A stretch of 64,000 bases of DNA. Origin: Brachypodium distachyon (lineage: Eukaryota; Streptophyta; Magnoliopsida; Poales; Poaceae). A program made the position numbers and the translations under genes. Of this stretch, positions 36,201 through 46,948 are shown piece by piece (within the stretch, counting starts at the first letter, position 1; every line of letters begins with the position of its first letter). The stretch is from the NCBI RefSeq assembly GCF_000005505.3, contig NC_016132.3, positions 18,032,501-18,096,500 of the forward strand, written 5' to 3'. The notes under the pieces were generated by a model. The model worked only from the letters and a program-made list of their open reading frames with translations, had not been told where the DNA came from and did not search any database.

Positions 36201-37952
36201 CTACCTTTCCAATTATTTCATCTGACCACATCTTGTTTTATTTTAATGCCTGTTGCAGAACTGAGAGTGCTTTGAAGTTTGGGTGGTTTTTCATGTTTTA
36301 CATGGTAAGACATGCTAAGTTAAAGGCTCCGCATAATCCCAACTGCATACCCTACTGATCATCTTTACCTGTTTCCAGATTCATATAATCTTCTGTGTGT
36401 GGTCAGCCGTGTCTCCTCCATTTCCTTTCAAAGGAAATTCTTTGACGTAAGTCTCATCTTAGCATTAAGTTTCACAAGTGATGCTGATAAATTTTGTGTC
36501 ATGACCTACCAGTCTGTGTTTTCCTCTAAATTGCTTGGGGTTACGTACTTCAAAGGCCATGCTTCTGACTATCCATGTTGTTATATTCAGATTTTAGATC
36601 TTTCTGTCATATCATTTTCTCTTTGTTTTGAATGCATTAACGTTTTTATTTCTGCCTAAATAACTAATTGTCTTGCTATTTCTCCTGTTGCAGTGGGATT
36701 TTGCCTGCCATTGATGTCATAACCAAGAGTGCTATCGTGGGGGTAAGTCTATATTGCAGATTTATCCAATTATGGGGTTATCATGCTGTCAGGACTAATT
36801 TTTTTATAGTCACATCTTTCTCTCACTCAATCCATGTTCTATGTTTTTTAATGAACGAGACAATGAGATGATGCTGCCATAGGCAACAGACTTCACTGCC
36901 TAGACAAGAAAGTCCTTGCATTTTGATAGACATCTTGCACTATTACCACATATGCATACAAGCATTTGATACTTTGGGAGCAACTAGCATGCAATCAGTG
37001 AGATCTAGCAAGATAGACATGCAAAAAGTCGGAGAAAAAAAAATCTGGAACATATCGACAAAGTAGACACAATATTCATCTATCACACAATAAGTTTCAA
37101 ATCTAAGTTCGATTTGTTCACGGAGAAATAATAAACATAAAATAGTACTCCCTCGGATCCATAATAAGTTATTACAACCTCGTACTAAATCCCGGACACT
37201 TATTATGGATCGGAGGGAGTACATAATATAAATCATTCTATCAGTAGAATTTGCTGCTTCTGTTTCTCGATGCACAAATCATATTTTGATTTGGAATCTG
37301 GTGACATAATAGATTAACCTCGCATCTATGTCGGCAAAAAAAAAAATCCCGATCTTTTTCATGGCGTTATGGATGTCTCTCTCGGCTGGATTGCACCTAA
37401 GCTCCTAAAGTGCAGATATTGTATTAGTTTCTGCTGATACTTTGCTTGATAGATTGAACATCATTGCATTTGGAAGTAATAGACTATATGATATCCCCTC
37501 TGCGTGTCTTATTTTAACCCCTTAATGATATCCATATTTTCGTGGCATTCACGTGTCGCAGATATTTTACTTTGTTGGATTTGGATTGTTCTGCCTTGAA
37601 TCACTGCTGAGCATAGGTGTCATTCAGGTGCGTGTCATTTCCCTCCTTTTTTGGACGATTGAATCTTTTACTTTGTTATTTCAAGATCTTAGTTTGGCAT
37701 GGCCTATTATTTGCATACAATGTTCGTTTTGTATTTAGACAGATTGCTGCAGTCAAGAGATCTTTACATGCAATATTCTCTTGTTTTTCTTTTCACCTTT
37801 GACTCCAACGAAAACTATCATGATGTTCCTATATCTTGACCATCGAGCTCTCTTACCAAATGCAGCAAGTATACATGTACTTCCGTGGGAGTGGGAAAGC
37901 GGCAGAGATGAAACAACAGGCAGCACGCAGTGCCCTGAGCTCCGCGTTCTGA
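30221..37952 (+). CDS. Secretory carrier-associated membrane protein (SCAMP)
   Basis: Twelve exons: 30221-30277, 32086-32184, 32697-32759, 33603-33636, 34167-34289, 35892-35954, 36064-36157, 36259-36304, 36379-36446, 36694-36742, 37562-37627, 37866-37952. Phases join cleanly to 282 residues, the normal plant SCAMP size. SCAMPs are four-span proteins of the Golgi, early endosome and plasma membrane that act in exo- and endocytosis. Visible in order: an N-terminal NPF motif (DDDVNPFA), a charged coiled coil ([20 protein letters not shown]), the [12 protein letters not shown] linker, then four membrane spans from about residue 120. The strongly conserved loop [18 protein letters not shown] lies between spans 2 and 3. 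A short cytosolic tail ends LSSAF. Introns 1 and 5 are long and host transposons. Confidence 0.95.
31020..31132. mobile_element. Stowaway MITE in SCAMP intron 1
   Basis: A 113-bp palindromic element, CTCCCTCCGTCCCATATTAA...TTAATATGGGACTGAGGGAG, between TA dinucleotides (31018-31019 and 31133-31134). It is well preserved, so a relatively recent insertion. Confidence 0.92.
34389..35513 (-). mobile_element. Probable solo LTR in SCAMP intron 5
   Basis: Read on the reverse strand the block opens TGTTAGGGCCAGCTCTATAA, with a TATA-like box close to the start, and closes GGTCCTGTGGGACACCACA with AATAAA about 20 bases earlier. It is bounded by TG...CA and flanked by ATTG on each side (34385-34388 and 35514-35517). 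There is no polyprotein; a 170-codon forward frame (34772-35284) has no known domain. LTR-type ends and position are good, but the family is not identified. Confidence 0.55.
37148..37219. mobile_element. Short Stowaway MITE in SCAMP intron 10
   Basis: A 72-bp near-perfect hairpin, CTCCCTCGGATCCATAATAA...TTATTATGGATCGGAGGGAG, with TA on both sides (37146-37147 and 37220-37221). Confidence 0.92.
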
Positions 37953-38972
37953 TGAAGAAAACCAGCAGCCATATTATAGACAGGCGGTGTGTGTGTGGAA
38001 GGAGACAGGGTGTGCCGATTGGGCATGGTAGTCTTGTACATCTCTGAAAGTGAGCGGATTTGGACCATCGAAAGCATACAGCTTTTATCTTTTTGCTCTT
38101 CTGTTAATACAAATGTAAGGAGCCTTCCTGTATGGATAACTTAAGGTGTTTCCATTTGTTGCCATGGTTTTAGATGCAGGTCTGATAGCGAGAATAGATT
38201 ACTGTTCGTGGTGGAATATATTTGCATATGCTTGCGTTGGGGTAAATTTGCTTGGTTTATTCTTGGCAACATTGATTCGGTCCGCTGTGTTTGTCAGCTA
38301 AGACGGATTCGCTTGCATGATACTCCTACATGGGCACTTCTGATTTCCCTTTGGGACTTTGATTGGTCTGGGTATTTCATGCTTTTGTCTCAAATGAAGA
38401 ATGAAAGCAACTAACTTTCTCGTTCAAAAAAGAGAGAGCGCTGCATGAGTTTGAAACACGAGCTGCGGATAGAAAGTATTCCCTCCATTCAAATAAGTGT
38501 GCCAGAAATTTTCACTGTGCAGATTTGTTCATTTTGAAAAAAATATATGTAGAATTACTTAATACTGTAACGCGTTGAGCTTCAAAGTTTCAGATGGCCA
38601 TGCGCCAATCGTCTGCAACCCAACGCTGAGTCGCTGACCATCCTTCACATTGACCTTCAGATTCGCCACTCCTCCAGCTACCGTTACGCCATGGGAGATG
38701 GCACTGCTCGGATTTCCACTCCGACTGATCGGTCTGAAGTCTGAACCACGGCACCCAGCCGGCCAGCACATAAATGTAACGGGCGTTGAGATTCGTGCAC
38801 GGTGCACTTGCCGGTTCGTGATTCCTCGACGTTGATACTTTCCACACTAGTACTTCTCCCTCCGAATGAACACGAGCTGTTTCTCATTCAGAGTTTCCTC
38901 CTCCGCTCGTTCCCCGCCAGCCAGCCGTCGGGACCTAAAACCCTAAACCCCCGAGAGCTAGATATAGCAGGC
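37953..38972. other. SCAMP 3' UTR and NAF1 upstream region
   Basis: The first 400 bp are probably the SCAMP 3' flank. At 38479 a single Stowaway-like end (TTCCCTCCATTCAAATAAGTG) is present without a partner. 38600-38970 is the presumed NAF1 promoter and 5' UTR. Short frames on both strands here show no domain. Confidence 0.5.
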
Positions 38973-39044
38973 ATGGCGCCGCCTCCCGCAAACTCTATCC
39001 CGCCCTCAGGCCCCTCACCCCCCACCCATGACACGTCTTCCTAG
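38973..39044 (+). promoter_or_regulatory. Upstream open reading frame overlapping the NAF1 start
   Basis: An ATG at 38973 in good context (gcATGGCG) opens a 23-codon frame, MAPPPANSIPPSGPSPPTHD onward, that ends at TAG 39042-39044. It overlaps the NAF1 ATG at 39028 in another frame. If transcribed it would act as an overlapping uORF. Alternatively it is the true ancestral start and a frameshift lies in the CCCCCC run before 39028. Confidence 0.35.
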
Positions 39045-42000
39045 GCCCTCGTGCCCCAACCCACCGCCACCGCCGCCCGCGGAACCGGACCCGGGCTTCG
39101 ACCCCATCGCCGAGTGGCTTGGGGACCTGGACAACGACGATGACTTCGACCAGGCCATGGCGAGCGAGTTTGACAAGACCTTCGGTCTCGGCGACAAGGT
39201 GGCGTTTCCGTTACCAGGTGAGATAGAGCCGACGGGCTCCAGCGTCGCGATTCCGGGCTTAGAGGATGACGAGTTGGTGTTCGAAAGCGGCGGGTTTGGT
39301 GTGGACCCCGTGAAGGAGGGGGTTGTGGGGGAGAAGGACGAGTTGCTCGGCCTGTTCAATGCTCCTAGCGGCGTCGAATTTGATGTCGAGAAGGAAGCTG
39401 TGATTCCTGGCGGTGGACTGGTCACGCAATCTTGCCGGGATCAGCTTCCAATATTGGGGATTAGTGATTTGGTTGCGAAGGAGGATAGTTTGAAAGGGGC
39501 GATTGATGCGGACATTGGCGAAGGACAAATTTTTTTTGAGGTAGGATGAACTAATATCCATACACATAACATTTAATATTTATTTATGATTGCAACAATG
39601 TATTTTGATGTATTTTTTTAGTTTTTTAATAGTTTGTATGAAATTGTATTTTTCAACATTTAATATTTGAATAGGTGAATTTGTATTTATTCTGGGAATC
39701 AATTTAATATTTACGAGTGTTCATGACAAGGCGGCTATAATAAGTCTCATAAAAATACAGATCACTAGGAAACATATAGTTATATTTTTTCTAAATATCT
39801 CACCAAAATATGAATGCGTGTTTGTGATGATCTTTGTGCTACGTATCTTTGGTAATTTAATGTTTCATACAAGGCTATAACAAATAGATATGGATTATCA
39901 ATTCAGGTTTTTATAACTGTTGATCTGTAGTTATATGTTTTATTCTAAAAACATCTCGGTACTTACAAAAAATAAGATCAAGTAGATATGTGACATAGCA
40001 AACGAGACTATTCTCAGCAAATATATTGTTGCATTAACAATAGTATAAAAAGTATAAAATATTAAATGTATTGTGTATAAAATAATTGGGCTGGGCCGGC
40101 CCGAGGCCCCACCTGTGCCGTGTCTGGGCTTCAACCTCAGGCCCTCAGTCCGGGCCGGACACGAACCGTTTATTTATTTTTCTTTTTAGGATTAATACAT
40201 TAATCTTCTCAATTCTGACACAACCCAACTCATCTCTACATTTGGCCCGTGAACTCAGCTAGTTCTGACCGAAATCTAACATTTTTTTCTGCCTTAGACC
40301 TGAGGGGCCTTGGGCCGTTGGCCACCTATATTTTGGCCAGGTGCCGGCCGCCGCCCCCCGCTCCCCCCTCCTCGCGCGAGCGCCGCCGCCCCTCCCTCCG
40401 CCACACGTAGGTATCTATATCTCCCATTCGATTCTCTCGGTCCCGACCTCCCATCACCCCACGAGGGCACGAACCCTTTAGTTCCCCTTCCCCAATTCGT
40501 AACTGAGGCAAAAATCAAGGTAGGGCGGCCGTGGATGCTGACATGTCTGCCGTAGCTGCTGTTGATGCTGAGATGTTCGCCCCGGCTGCTATTGAAACTG
40601 AGATGGTTACTGCAGCGCCTGTCGAAGTTGAGACGAGTACTGTAGCCTCTGTTCAGGCTGCGCTGAGTTCTGAGGTCTCGGTGAATGAGGAAGGTGGGGG
40701 AAGCAAGGGGGTGGAGGAGAGCAAGATCGAAGACTCGGAAAGTAGTGAGGATGAGGAAGATGAGGAATCAGATGAATCCTCGTCCAGCAGTGGTGAGGAA
40801 GAGGAGATGGCCAAGGAAGAAGTGGAGTCGAGTGATGCCTCATCGAGCAGTGATGATGAAGTGTCGATGGCCAGAAAACAAGGATCTGCTACTGACATGG
40901 AGGCCCTTCTGGAAGAGGGTGAGTTGATGGTTGGGATTGATGATGAGGAGGAGGATGAAGCACGAAAGGGTCCTATCAAGTCAAAAAATGAAGTGAAGGT
41001 ACTGAGTTGTATCTTGCGTTTTGCTCTTCACTCATTATGTTTATAAGTGCCTTTTCTTGCATATAGTAGTGTGAATCATTTGATAGCGTGTTAGATTTTG
41101 GTTCTAATTAGTTCAATTGGTTTTGTATACATATTTGTTTCATGTTCAACATTTTAAAGGATAGCAAGATAGAAGTTTATGCCCAGTCATCCATTTATTC
41201 TTGTGAATATCCTGCACTATCTGTAGCTGTACTATATCGACAATTTATTCTCTGTTGCTATGAAGCAGCTACAAGGCTACAAACACAACACATAGAATTG
41301 TTATACACTGTTGTTACCTGTTTATGTGTGTATTATAACGTGCATGTACCATATACCTTTGCAGGTACTTCCTCCGGTTCCAAAGATTGAAGTGCAGTTG
41401 GAGCCACATCATAAGGCACTTCCAGTGGGAGCAATTTCAGCTGTAAGTCTTGTATTTAACTTTGACTTTTCATCTAAACTTTCATCTGCATTTGTCTTGG
41501 ACAAAAACCATGTATTTTTCCAGCAAATTATAGGTAGCGGTTTTTTTTAACTCCCTTCGTCCAGAACTGAAGGCATGTATGCTTCCCAGGATTTAACTTT
41601 GACCATTAAAAACTAATACCAGTCTAACTAATATCATAAGGCACTTCCAGTCTAACTATATCATAAGGCACTTCCAGTCTAACTATATGTGGATTATTTG
41701 ATACAAAACTAATACCATTAAAAACATTAGAGGTATTTTTTAATTCAGAGCCAACGATATCATTTTTTGTATCACATAATCCACGTCATTTTTGGTTAAA
41801 GACAAACTGGGAAGTGTGTACGCCTTCCAGTTTTTGAGGGAGAGAATATCTGGAATCTGATGACGATTCAACCAGTTCCCATCATGTTTTGGTGTTAAAA
41901 GCTGTATGTAATTTGAATATAAGAACTAGAAATCTACGGAACTTGTGTTCATACTGTATTAGTAGTGCATTCTGGAATTTTCAGGTGCTTGGATTATGTT

Positions 42001-43474
42001 GGTTATGCATTTCGTTATTATTTTGAATTGCGTACTTTTCCGATGTGTTGTTTGAGATTTTTGTAAACAAATGGTGCTTCTCGTTTAGACTGTTGACATA
42101 CAAAGTATATTTCCTTTAAAATTGATAGCCTGATTTTCTGCATGCTTACTGTTCATCCAGATCATGGATGAGAGAGTGATCGTTGAAGGGTCAGTGCAAC
42201 ACAGTCCCCTCACTGAGGGTTCTATACTCTGGATAACTGAAAGCAGGACACCACTTGGCATTGTTGATGAGTTATTTGGACCTGTAAAAAACCCGTACTA
42301 TCTTGTGCGGTATAACATTCCGGAAGAAGTGCCAACTGGGATCACTGCAGGAACTACTGTCTCTTTTGTTGCCGAGTTTGCAAACCATATCCTAAATATG
42401 AAGGAGCTATATGCGAAAGGCTATGATGAATCTGCTGACCATGATGAGGAGGCAGATGAACCTGAATTCTCTGATGATGAGAAGGAGGCTGAGTACAAAA
42501 GATCACTACGACTGTCGAAAAGGCAGACTGATAGACAGCATGAGTCTAAGAAATCTTTTGGTGATAAGAAGAGGGTGCAGCCCAGGGGTGCTGGATTCCG
42601 AAAGGATATGCCACCTCGGGTCCATGATTCACCGACACTTGGTCAACAATCACAGCATCGTTTCCACCACTCAGATATGCCTCCTGCTGTTGCTGACAAC
42701 GTGACCCGACGGTCAGGTCCTCAAAACTTTCCTATGAGTGCACCAACAATGCTGCCACCAATATCAATGAATCATGCTATGCCATCAGCTGTTCAACTTG
42801 CAAATCAGATGGGAAGTTGCTTCATCAATCCATCACAGCAGTTCTCTCCTCAGCAGCAGAACATGGTTTGGCCTGGCGGGCTTCCGCCTCCACAGCAGCC
42901 AAACATAGGAGTTGACGGAGCTGCTTTTGCAGCTAATTTTATGCAGAATATACTTATTGGAGCCAACCAATACCAGCAATATTTACAGAATCAGAATTTT
43001 GGTGGCTTCCCAAATGGAATGCCGATGGCCCCACCACATTTTATGCCAGGAAGCGGAATGCCTGTAAATCCGATGCAATTTGGTGGGCCACCAGTAAACC
43101 ATCCATTTGGTCCGGGATCTCAAAATATGTGCCAAGACAACTTTGGTCCAGCATCTCAAAATATGGGGCAAGGCAACTTTGGTCAGCTTCCACACATGGC
43201 TTGCGACCAAGGGCCGCCTCCTGGCTTTCCCAATGCCCAAGGATATGGGGGCATCCCGTCACTGCATGAAAATGGAGATCAGCCTCCTGGGTTTCCAAGC
43301 ACACAAGGATATGGGCGCCTCCCATCACCGCATGGAGATGGTGGTCAGCCTCCTATGCAGTTCAATTCTGGGCAGTTTAATCAGGGGAACTCATCCTTCC
43401 GCGGCAGAAAGCCACAGCAACGTGGAGGGCGACAATCACGAGGGAGAGGTGGCGGTGGCCGGCATCGCAAGTAG
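39028..43474 (+). CDS. NAF1: H/ACA snoRNP assembly factor NAF1
   Basis: Exons: 39028-39540 (first), a second ending at 40998 whose start is uncertain (see below), 41365-41442, and 42161-43474. NAF1 binds the dyskerin/NOP10/NHP2 core in the nucleus during box H/ACA snoRNP assembly and is later exchanged for GAR1. The Gar1/Naf1 domain spans exons 3-4 (HHKALPVGAISA, then IVEGSVQHSPLTEGSILWIT and PLGIVDELFGPVKNPYYLVR). An acidic Ser/Glu-rich block precedes it. A Pro/Gln/Asn/Gly-rich tail with two PPGFP..QGYG repeats ends in an RGG box. Between exons 1 and 2 the donor GAG|GTAGG at 39540 is phase 0, but the nearest phase-0 acceptor is weak (before ATG 40573). An independent start at ATG 40543 after a CT-rich leader is possible. 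Confidence 0.88.
41551..41842. mobile_element. MITE in NAF1 intron 3 carrying copies of a NAF1 exon fragment
   Basis: Inverted ends CTCCCTTCGTCCAGAACTG and, reversed, CTCCCTCAAAAACTGGAAGG mark a Stowaway-like MITE of about 290 bp; internal ATATGTGGATTATTTGATAC and its reverse complement confirm a palindromic plan. Inside (41632-41690) the segment ATCATAAGGCACTTCCAGT occurs twice in tandem. The same 19 bases are present in exon 3 at 41408-41426. Confidence 0.75.
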
Positions 43475-44689
43475 TTAATGGTGGTACTTGTACCCTGGTG
43501 CAATTTTGACTCGTCTTGAGTAAACTTTGATTGAATCCAAGTATGCTGCTCCCATGTATTCACAAATGAGAGCTGTGTTTCTTGTTGTAATGCCCACCCA
43601 TCCATTGATAGCTGCTGAGATATCTTGCTTGCTGCAGACTGTATGCTTGATGTCTCTTGCTTAGTTGCTTATGTACAATTTGTTACAATCTTTTCGGTGG
43701 TATCTTTCTGTTTCTTATGTATCCAATTGTTGTTTGGAGGGATATGGTTATTTCTGAGATCTTGCAGCATTAGGCATGTTGTCATCTTTTGATCTGGTCT
43801 TTTTTTTGGCGAATAGATCTGATCTTTGTTAAATGGCTGCCTCTGGTTCTTTCTGAATGCAATTGCCTATTCTTTCATGGAACAATAGGATGCAAAGAAA
43901 AAGGTTACCCTTTGATAATACATTCATAAAATATGTTATGAGCTGCCAGATTACCTGACATGCTATAAGATCTAGAGCCATCGTTTATATCTTCCAGTAC
44001 ATAACATTCAAGATCTATAGCCGTTTGAGCTATCGTTTATATCTTCCAGTACATAACATTCAAGATCTATAGCCGTTTTGTTTCTCACATACTGTTGGAT
44101 TCTGGTATGTTGAAATAAACATCCTGACCTTAATAATATCTTATTTAGATATAATGAAATTTAGTTCAACAGAAGATACAAATAATTGAATTTTCACCTG
44201 TGATGCGATGAGCACACTGAAAATACACTCGGTTTGCAATAAAAAGGGTAAAAATTAGTAATTCTTGGTGCAGCAATTACTTACAATCTTAGCAAACTTC
44301 GGATATCTTAAAAGTCAAGAAGCACATTCAGAACGGACAAAAACTGCATGCATCAAACTATGCAAAGGCCGGTGGTGTTCCATCCTTTTCGAAAAAAAAA
44401 CCCCCATTAAGAACAGAATACTACGTAGATTCAATTGAAATTGCTTGAGCCAGTTCCCGTTCTCAAGACAAAGGTAACAGATGATTACATCACAACGTAG
44501 GAGATCACAATACAAAGATCGAACAGACATCCGAATTTCGTTTCACGATACATAGACACCTAAAACATTTCCAACTATCAAAAGTCACAATCCAAATGAT
44601 CAGCCAACACCAAAGAATAATACCTAGCTCGGGTCAATGGGTCATCAGTCATATGAGCAAGTCTTGGCAATTCAACAAAGAAATCACTT
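43475..44689. other. NAF1 3' UTR and convergent intergenic region
   Basis: 3' flanks of NAF1 (+) and the NAC gene (-), which are convergent. It includes the tandem repeat at 43981-44084. No additional gene seen. Confidence 0.6.
43981..44084. repeat. 52-bp tandem duplication, two copies
   Basis: TCGTTTATATCTTCCAGTAC starts at 43981 and again at 44033; the two 52-bp units are nearly identical, so the duplication is recent. It lies in the NAF1 3' flank. Confidence 0.92.
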
Positions 44690-45724
44690 TCAACACTGGA
44701 ATGGCAACGGGGCCAACGATGTCTCGGCATACGGCGTGCACGACGGCGAGGCCCGATCAGCCCAGGGTAGCAGGAGAGCCATACCATCGGAGATCTCCGC
44801 AGACGGACCGGCGTGATGAGGAGAGAAGAAGCTCTGATCCAGCGTCCATGTCGTCTCGGCCTGCAGAACTGATTGCACTGGAGGTGACTCGTCAGCAACC
44901 GGCGTGAGCGTTGTGTTGTTGTTGTTGTTGTCGTCGTCGTCGTCGTCGTCGTAGGAGTTGCAGCTCAGCAGGGAACGACTGTGGTCGTCGGTCATGAACA
45001 AGGCGGGCGTCTCGGGCAGCAAGTCCTCAGGTGTCTCTGTTGCCCCCATGGTCGGCGGCGTGGCTGGATTTGTTGTGGGAGTGGAAGGGAACACGAGCTT
45101 CCGCCTCGAGCGAGCCGACCACCCCGTATCAGAAATCTTGTCCTCGGCTTTCCTCTTGAGCGCCGACCTTGAAGATGACGAGGAATTCGCCGCAGACCTG
45201 CGCTTCCGAGGGGTCTGGTACACCTTGCAGAGAACCGGCGAGACTTCTTGATTTTCTTGGTTATCATCGTCATCACAGAAGCCGAACTCCATCATGAGCC
45301 ACCCGGATTTCTCCCCGCCGTTGGTCTCGTGGCTGAAGCTGCGGCGGTACCCGACGACGAGGCCCTCGCCGTCGACCACGTCCTTCCGGTACTCGGAATG
45401 CCACGTGCCCTCGCCTTCCCCGATGGTGCGCGACTTGCGGCTGCCGCGGGTGCTCTTGGCCTTGGGGTAGCAGAAGAAGTACCAGGACTTGCTCTCGCCG
45501 GTTCTTGCCGACGCGGGGATGAAATTGGCGACGAGCTTTGCTGGATCGGCGGCGTATACGTCGGCGTCGTGGACGAATTGGGCGCAAGGGGGCGGGAGCG
45601 GCTCGCCGGCAGCCTTGAAGCGGAGGCAGCGGGTGATGACTTCGTCGTCCTCGGGGGTGAAGGAGATGCCGGGGTGGAGGACAGCCGCGGGTTCGTGCGG
45701 CGGGGACGACATTGGTGAGGACAC
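44690..45724 (-). CDS. Divergent NAC-domain transcription factor
   Basis: A single-exon protein of 344 residues. A NAC DNA-binding domain covers about residues 19-175: subdomain A is GISFTPEDDEVITRCLRF (replacing the usual LPPGFRFHPTDEEL), a B-like DVYAADPAKLV, then WYFFCYPKAKSTRGSRKSRT, GTWHSEYRKDVV, GYRRSFSHE and GWLMMEFGF, ending VLCKVYQTPRKRR. The sequence is divergent, as in grass-expanded NAC subgroups. The C-terminal half is a disordered, acidic activation-type region with KRKAEDK (possible nuclear signal) and an Asp7-Asn5 run encoded by a GTC/GTT triplet repeat at 44914-44953. No intron, though many NAC genes have two. Target genes cannot be inferred. Confidence 0.88.
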   Translation of the reverse strand: MSSPMSSPPHEPAAVLHPGISFTPEDDEVITRCLRFKAAGEPLPPPCAQFVHDADVYAADPAKLVANFIPASARTGESKSWYFFCYPKAKSTRGSRKSRTIGEGEGTWHSEYRKDVVDGEGLVVGYRRSFSHETNGGEKSGWLMMEFGFCDDDDNQENQEVSPVLCKVYQTPRKRRSAANSSSSSRSALKRKAEDKISDTGWSARSRRKLVFPSTPTTNPATPPTMGATETPEDLLPETPALFMTDDHSRSLLSCNSYDDDDDDDNNNNNTTLTPVADESPPVQSVLQAETTWTLDQSFFSPHHAGPSAEISDGMALLLPWADRASPSCTPYAETSLAPLPFQC

Positions 45725-46021
45725 GGGCGGAGGACCCGTTAGGGCAAGATTATGAAACGGGGAGCTAAAGGGCGGAATCCGTTCGTGGTGTGATGGGAGG
45801 AAAAACGGTCCGGAGCGAGAGAATCGAAGGGGAGATCAACCTGCGGTGGAGGCGCTCGCGCGAGGAGGAAGACGATGGGCGCTCGGCAGCAGGATGGGCG
45901 GCGGCGCTCGGCCGAGGAGGAAGAAGATCCAGGGAGCGAGGGGGCTGGGTCGGTCGGCAGAGGGAGGGAGGGGGTTTAGTAGTAAACGACTTGGCTTACA
46001 CGTCAGTGAATTAACGTTTTA
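45725..46021. other. NAC gene promoter and 5' UTR
   Basis: GC- and GA-rich DNA upstream of the reverse-strand NAC start; no TATA box identified. Forward frames over 45790-46058 are low-complexity and rejected. Confidence 0.5.
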
Positions 46022-46273
46022 CTCCGTCCGTCCACAAACAAGCGTAAGTTTCGGTTAATAAAATAGTGTATTTTCTTTTTTAACTAAGAAAAATTGATTC
46101 TCTCTCCTTACACAGAAATCAAACCTAATTATATTTTTTCATGCACTTAGCTCATTGGAGGTAAGAAAATTGAAGAAGAGAGAGGTGGTGGTTGGCATCT
46201 TACCAATGCATTTTTTATCTCAATGTTTAATTTTTTTCGAAAACCCAAAACATACACTCTTTTACGGACGGAG
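46022..46273. mobile_element. Stowaway MITE upstream of the NAC gene
   Basis: CTCCGTCCGTCCACAAACAA at the left is mirrored by ACACTCTTTTACGGACGGAG at the right; TA precedes the left end. About 250 bp, non-coding. Confidence 0.8.
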
Positions 46274-46293
46274 TGAGTAGTTCACAGCATGAA

Positions 46294-46948
46294 CATGGTT
46301 TTAAAAAGGCATCGCTTAAGCGCGTAAAATCTCTCATCGGTGGGAAAACGTTTCACTTAGGTCCTGTTTGGTTGGGCTTAAAACCGTCTTTTGACTTTTG
46401 ACTTTTAAGCCGCAAAATCATCTATTTAGATGCTTTCGGCTTTGACTTTTGACGCTTTAGTTCATATTTTTAGATGATGGTATAAGTAAAAACCCAAAGT
46501 CAAAATACATAAATAAGTGCTTTTGTGGCTTATAAGCCAAAAGGAAAAAAGATGTTTTAAGCCCAACTAAACAAGGCCTACTACTTCAAGGTTGATAAGT
46601 CTCGTTAGCACAATTGTCTGCCGCAGGGGCGGCTTCTCTCTCTCCCGCTTGATTCCCTCCAAAGATCTCTCCAATTTTTTCAATTCGTCTTTTACCTTCA
46701 AGGATCCCGTCAATTTTCCCTGGGTAGGCAACATAATCCCACCAATTTCTCCAATTTTCCTGGATTTCCCCTAAGGATTCCGCCAAGGTGAGCAACAATG
46801 TCTCTCAAATTTTCCAATTCCCCTTGATTTTCTCCATAAAATCCCGCCAACTTCTCAAAAACAGAGTCCACACGGAACGCTTAAGCTTCAGTTTCTCTCA
46901 GCGGTGCCTCACCGCTCTCTTAGCGCTTAGCGCTTTTTTGAACCATGG
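46294..46948. mobile_element. Inverted-repeat transposon with a nested MITE
   Basis: The left end CATGGTTTTAAAAAGGCATC...AAGCGC and right end, reversed, CCATGGTTCAAAAAAGCGCT form imperfect inverted repeats. This looks like a non-autonomous DNA transposon remnant interrupted by the MITE at 46358-46580. Without the nested MITE it would be about 430 bp. No target duplication could be fixed. Confidence 0.5.
46358..46580. mobile_element. MITE with 27-bp inverted ends, nested
   Basis: Inverted ends TAGGTCCTGTTTGGTTGGGC...TTAAAAC and, reversed, TAGGCCTTGTTTAGTTGGGC...TTAAAAC match at about 24 of 27 bases. This 'GGCCTTGTTTGGTTG' type is common in grass genomes (hAT or PIF/Harbinger-like). Target duplication not resolved. 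Confidence 0.75.

Noticed and set aside
45248..45755. Forward frames opposite the NAC gene
   Set aside because: Complement of coding sequence with high GC3.
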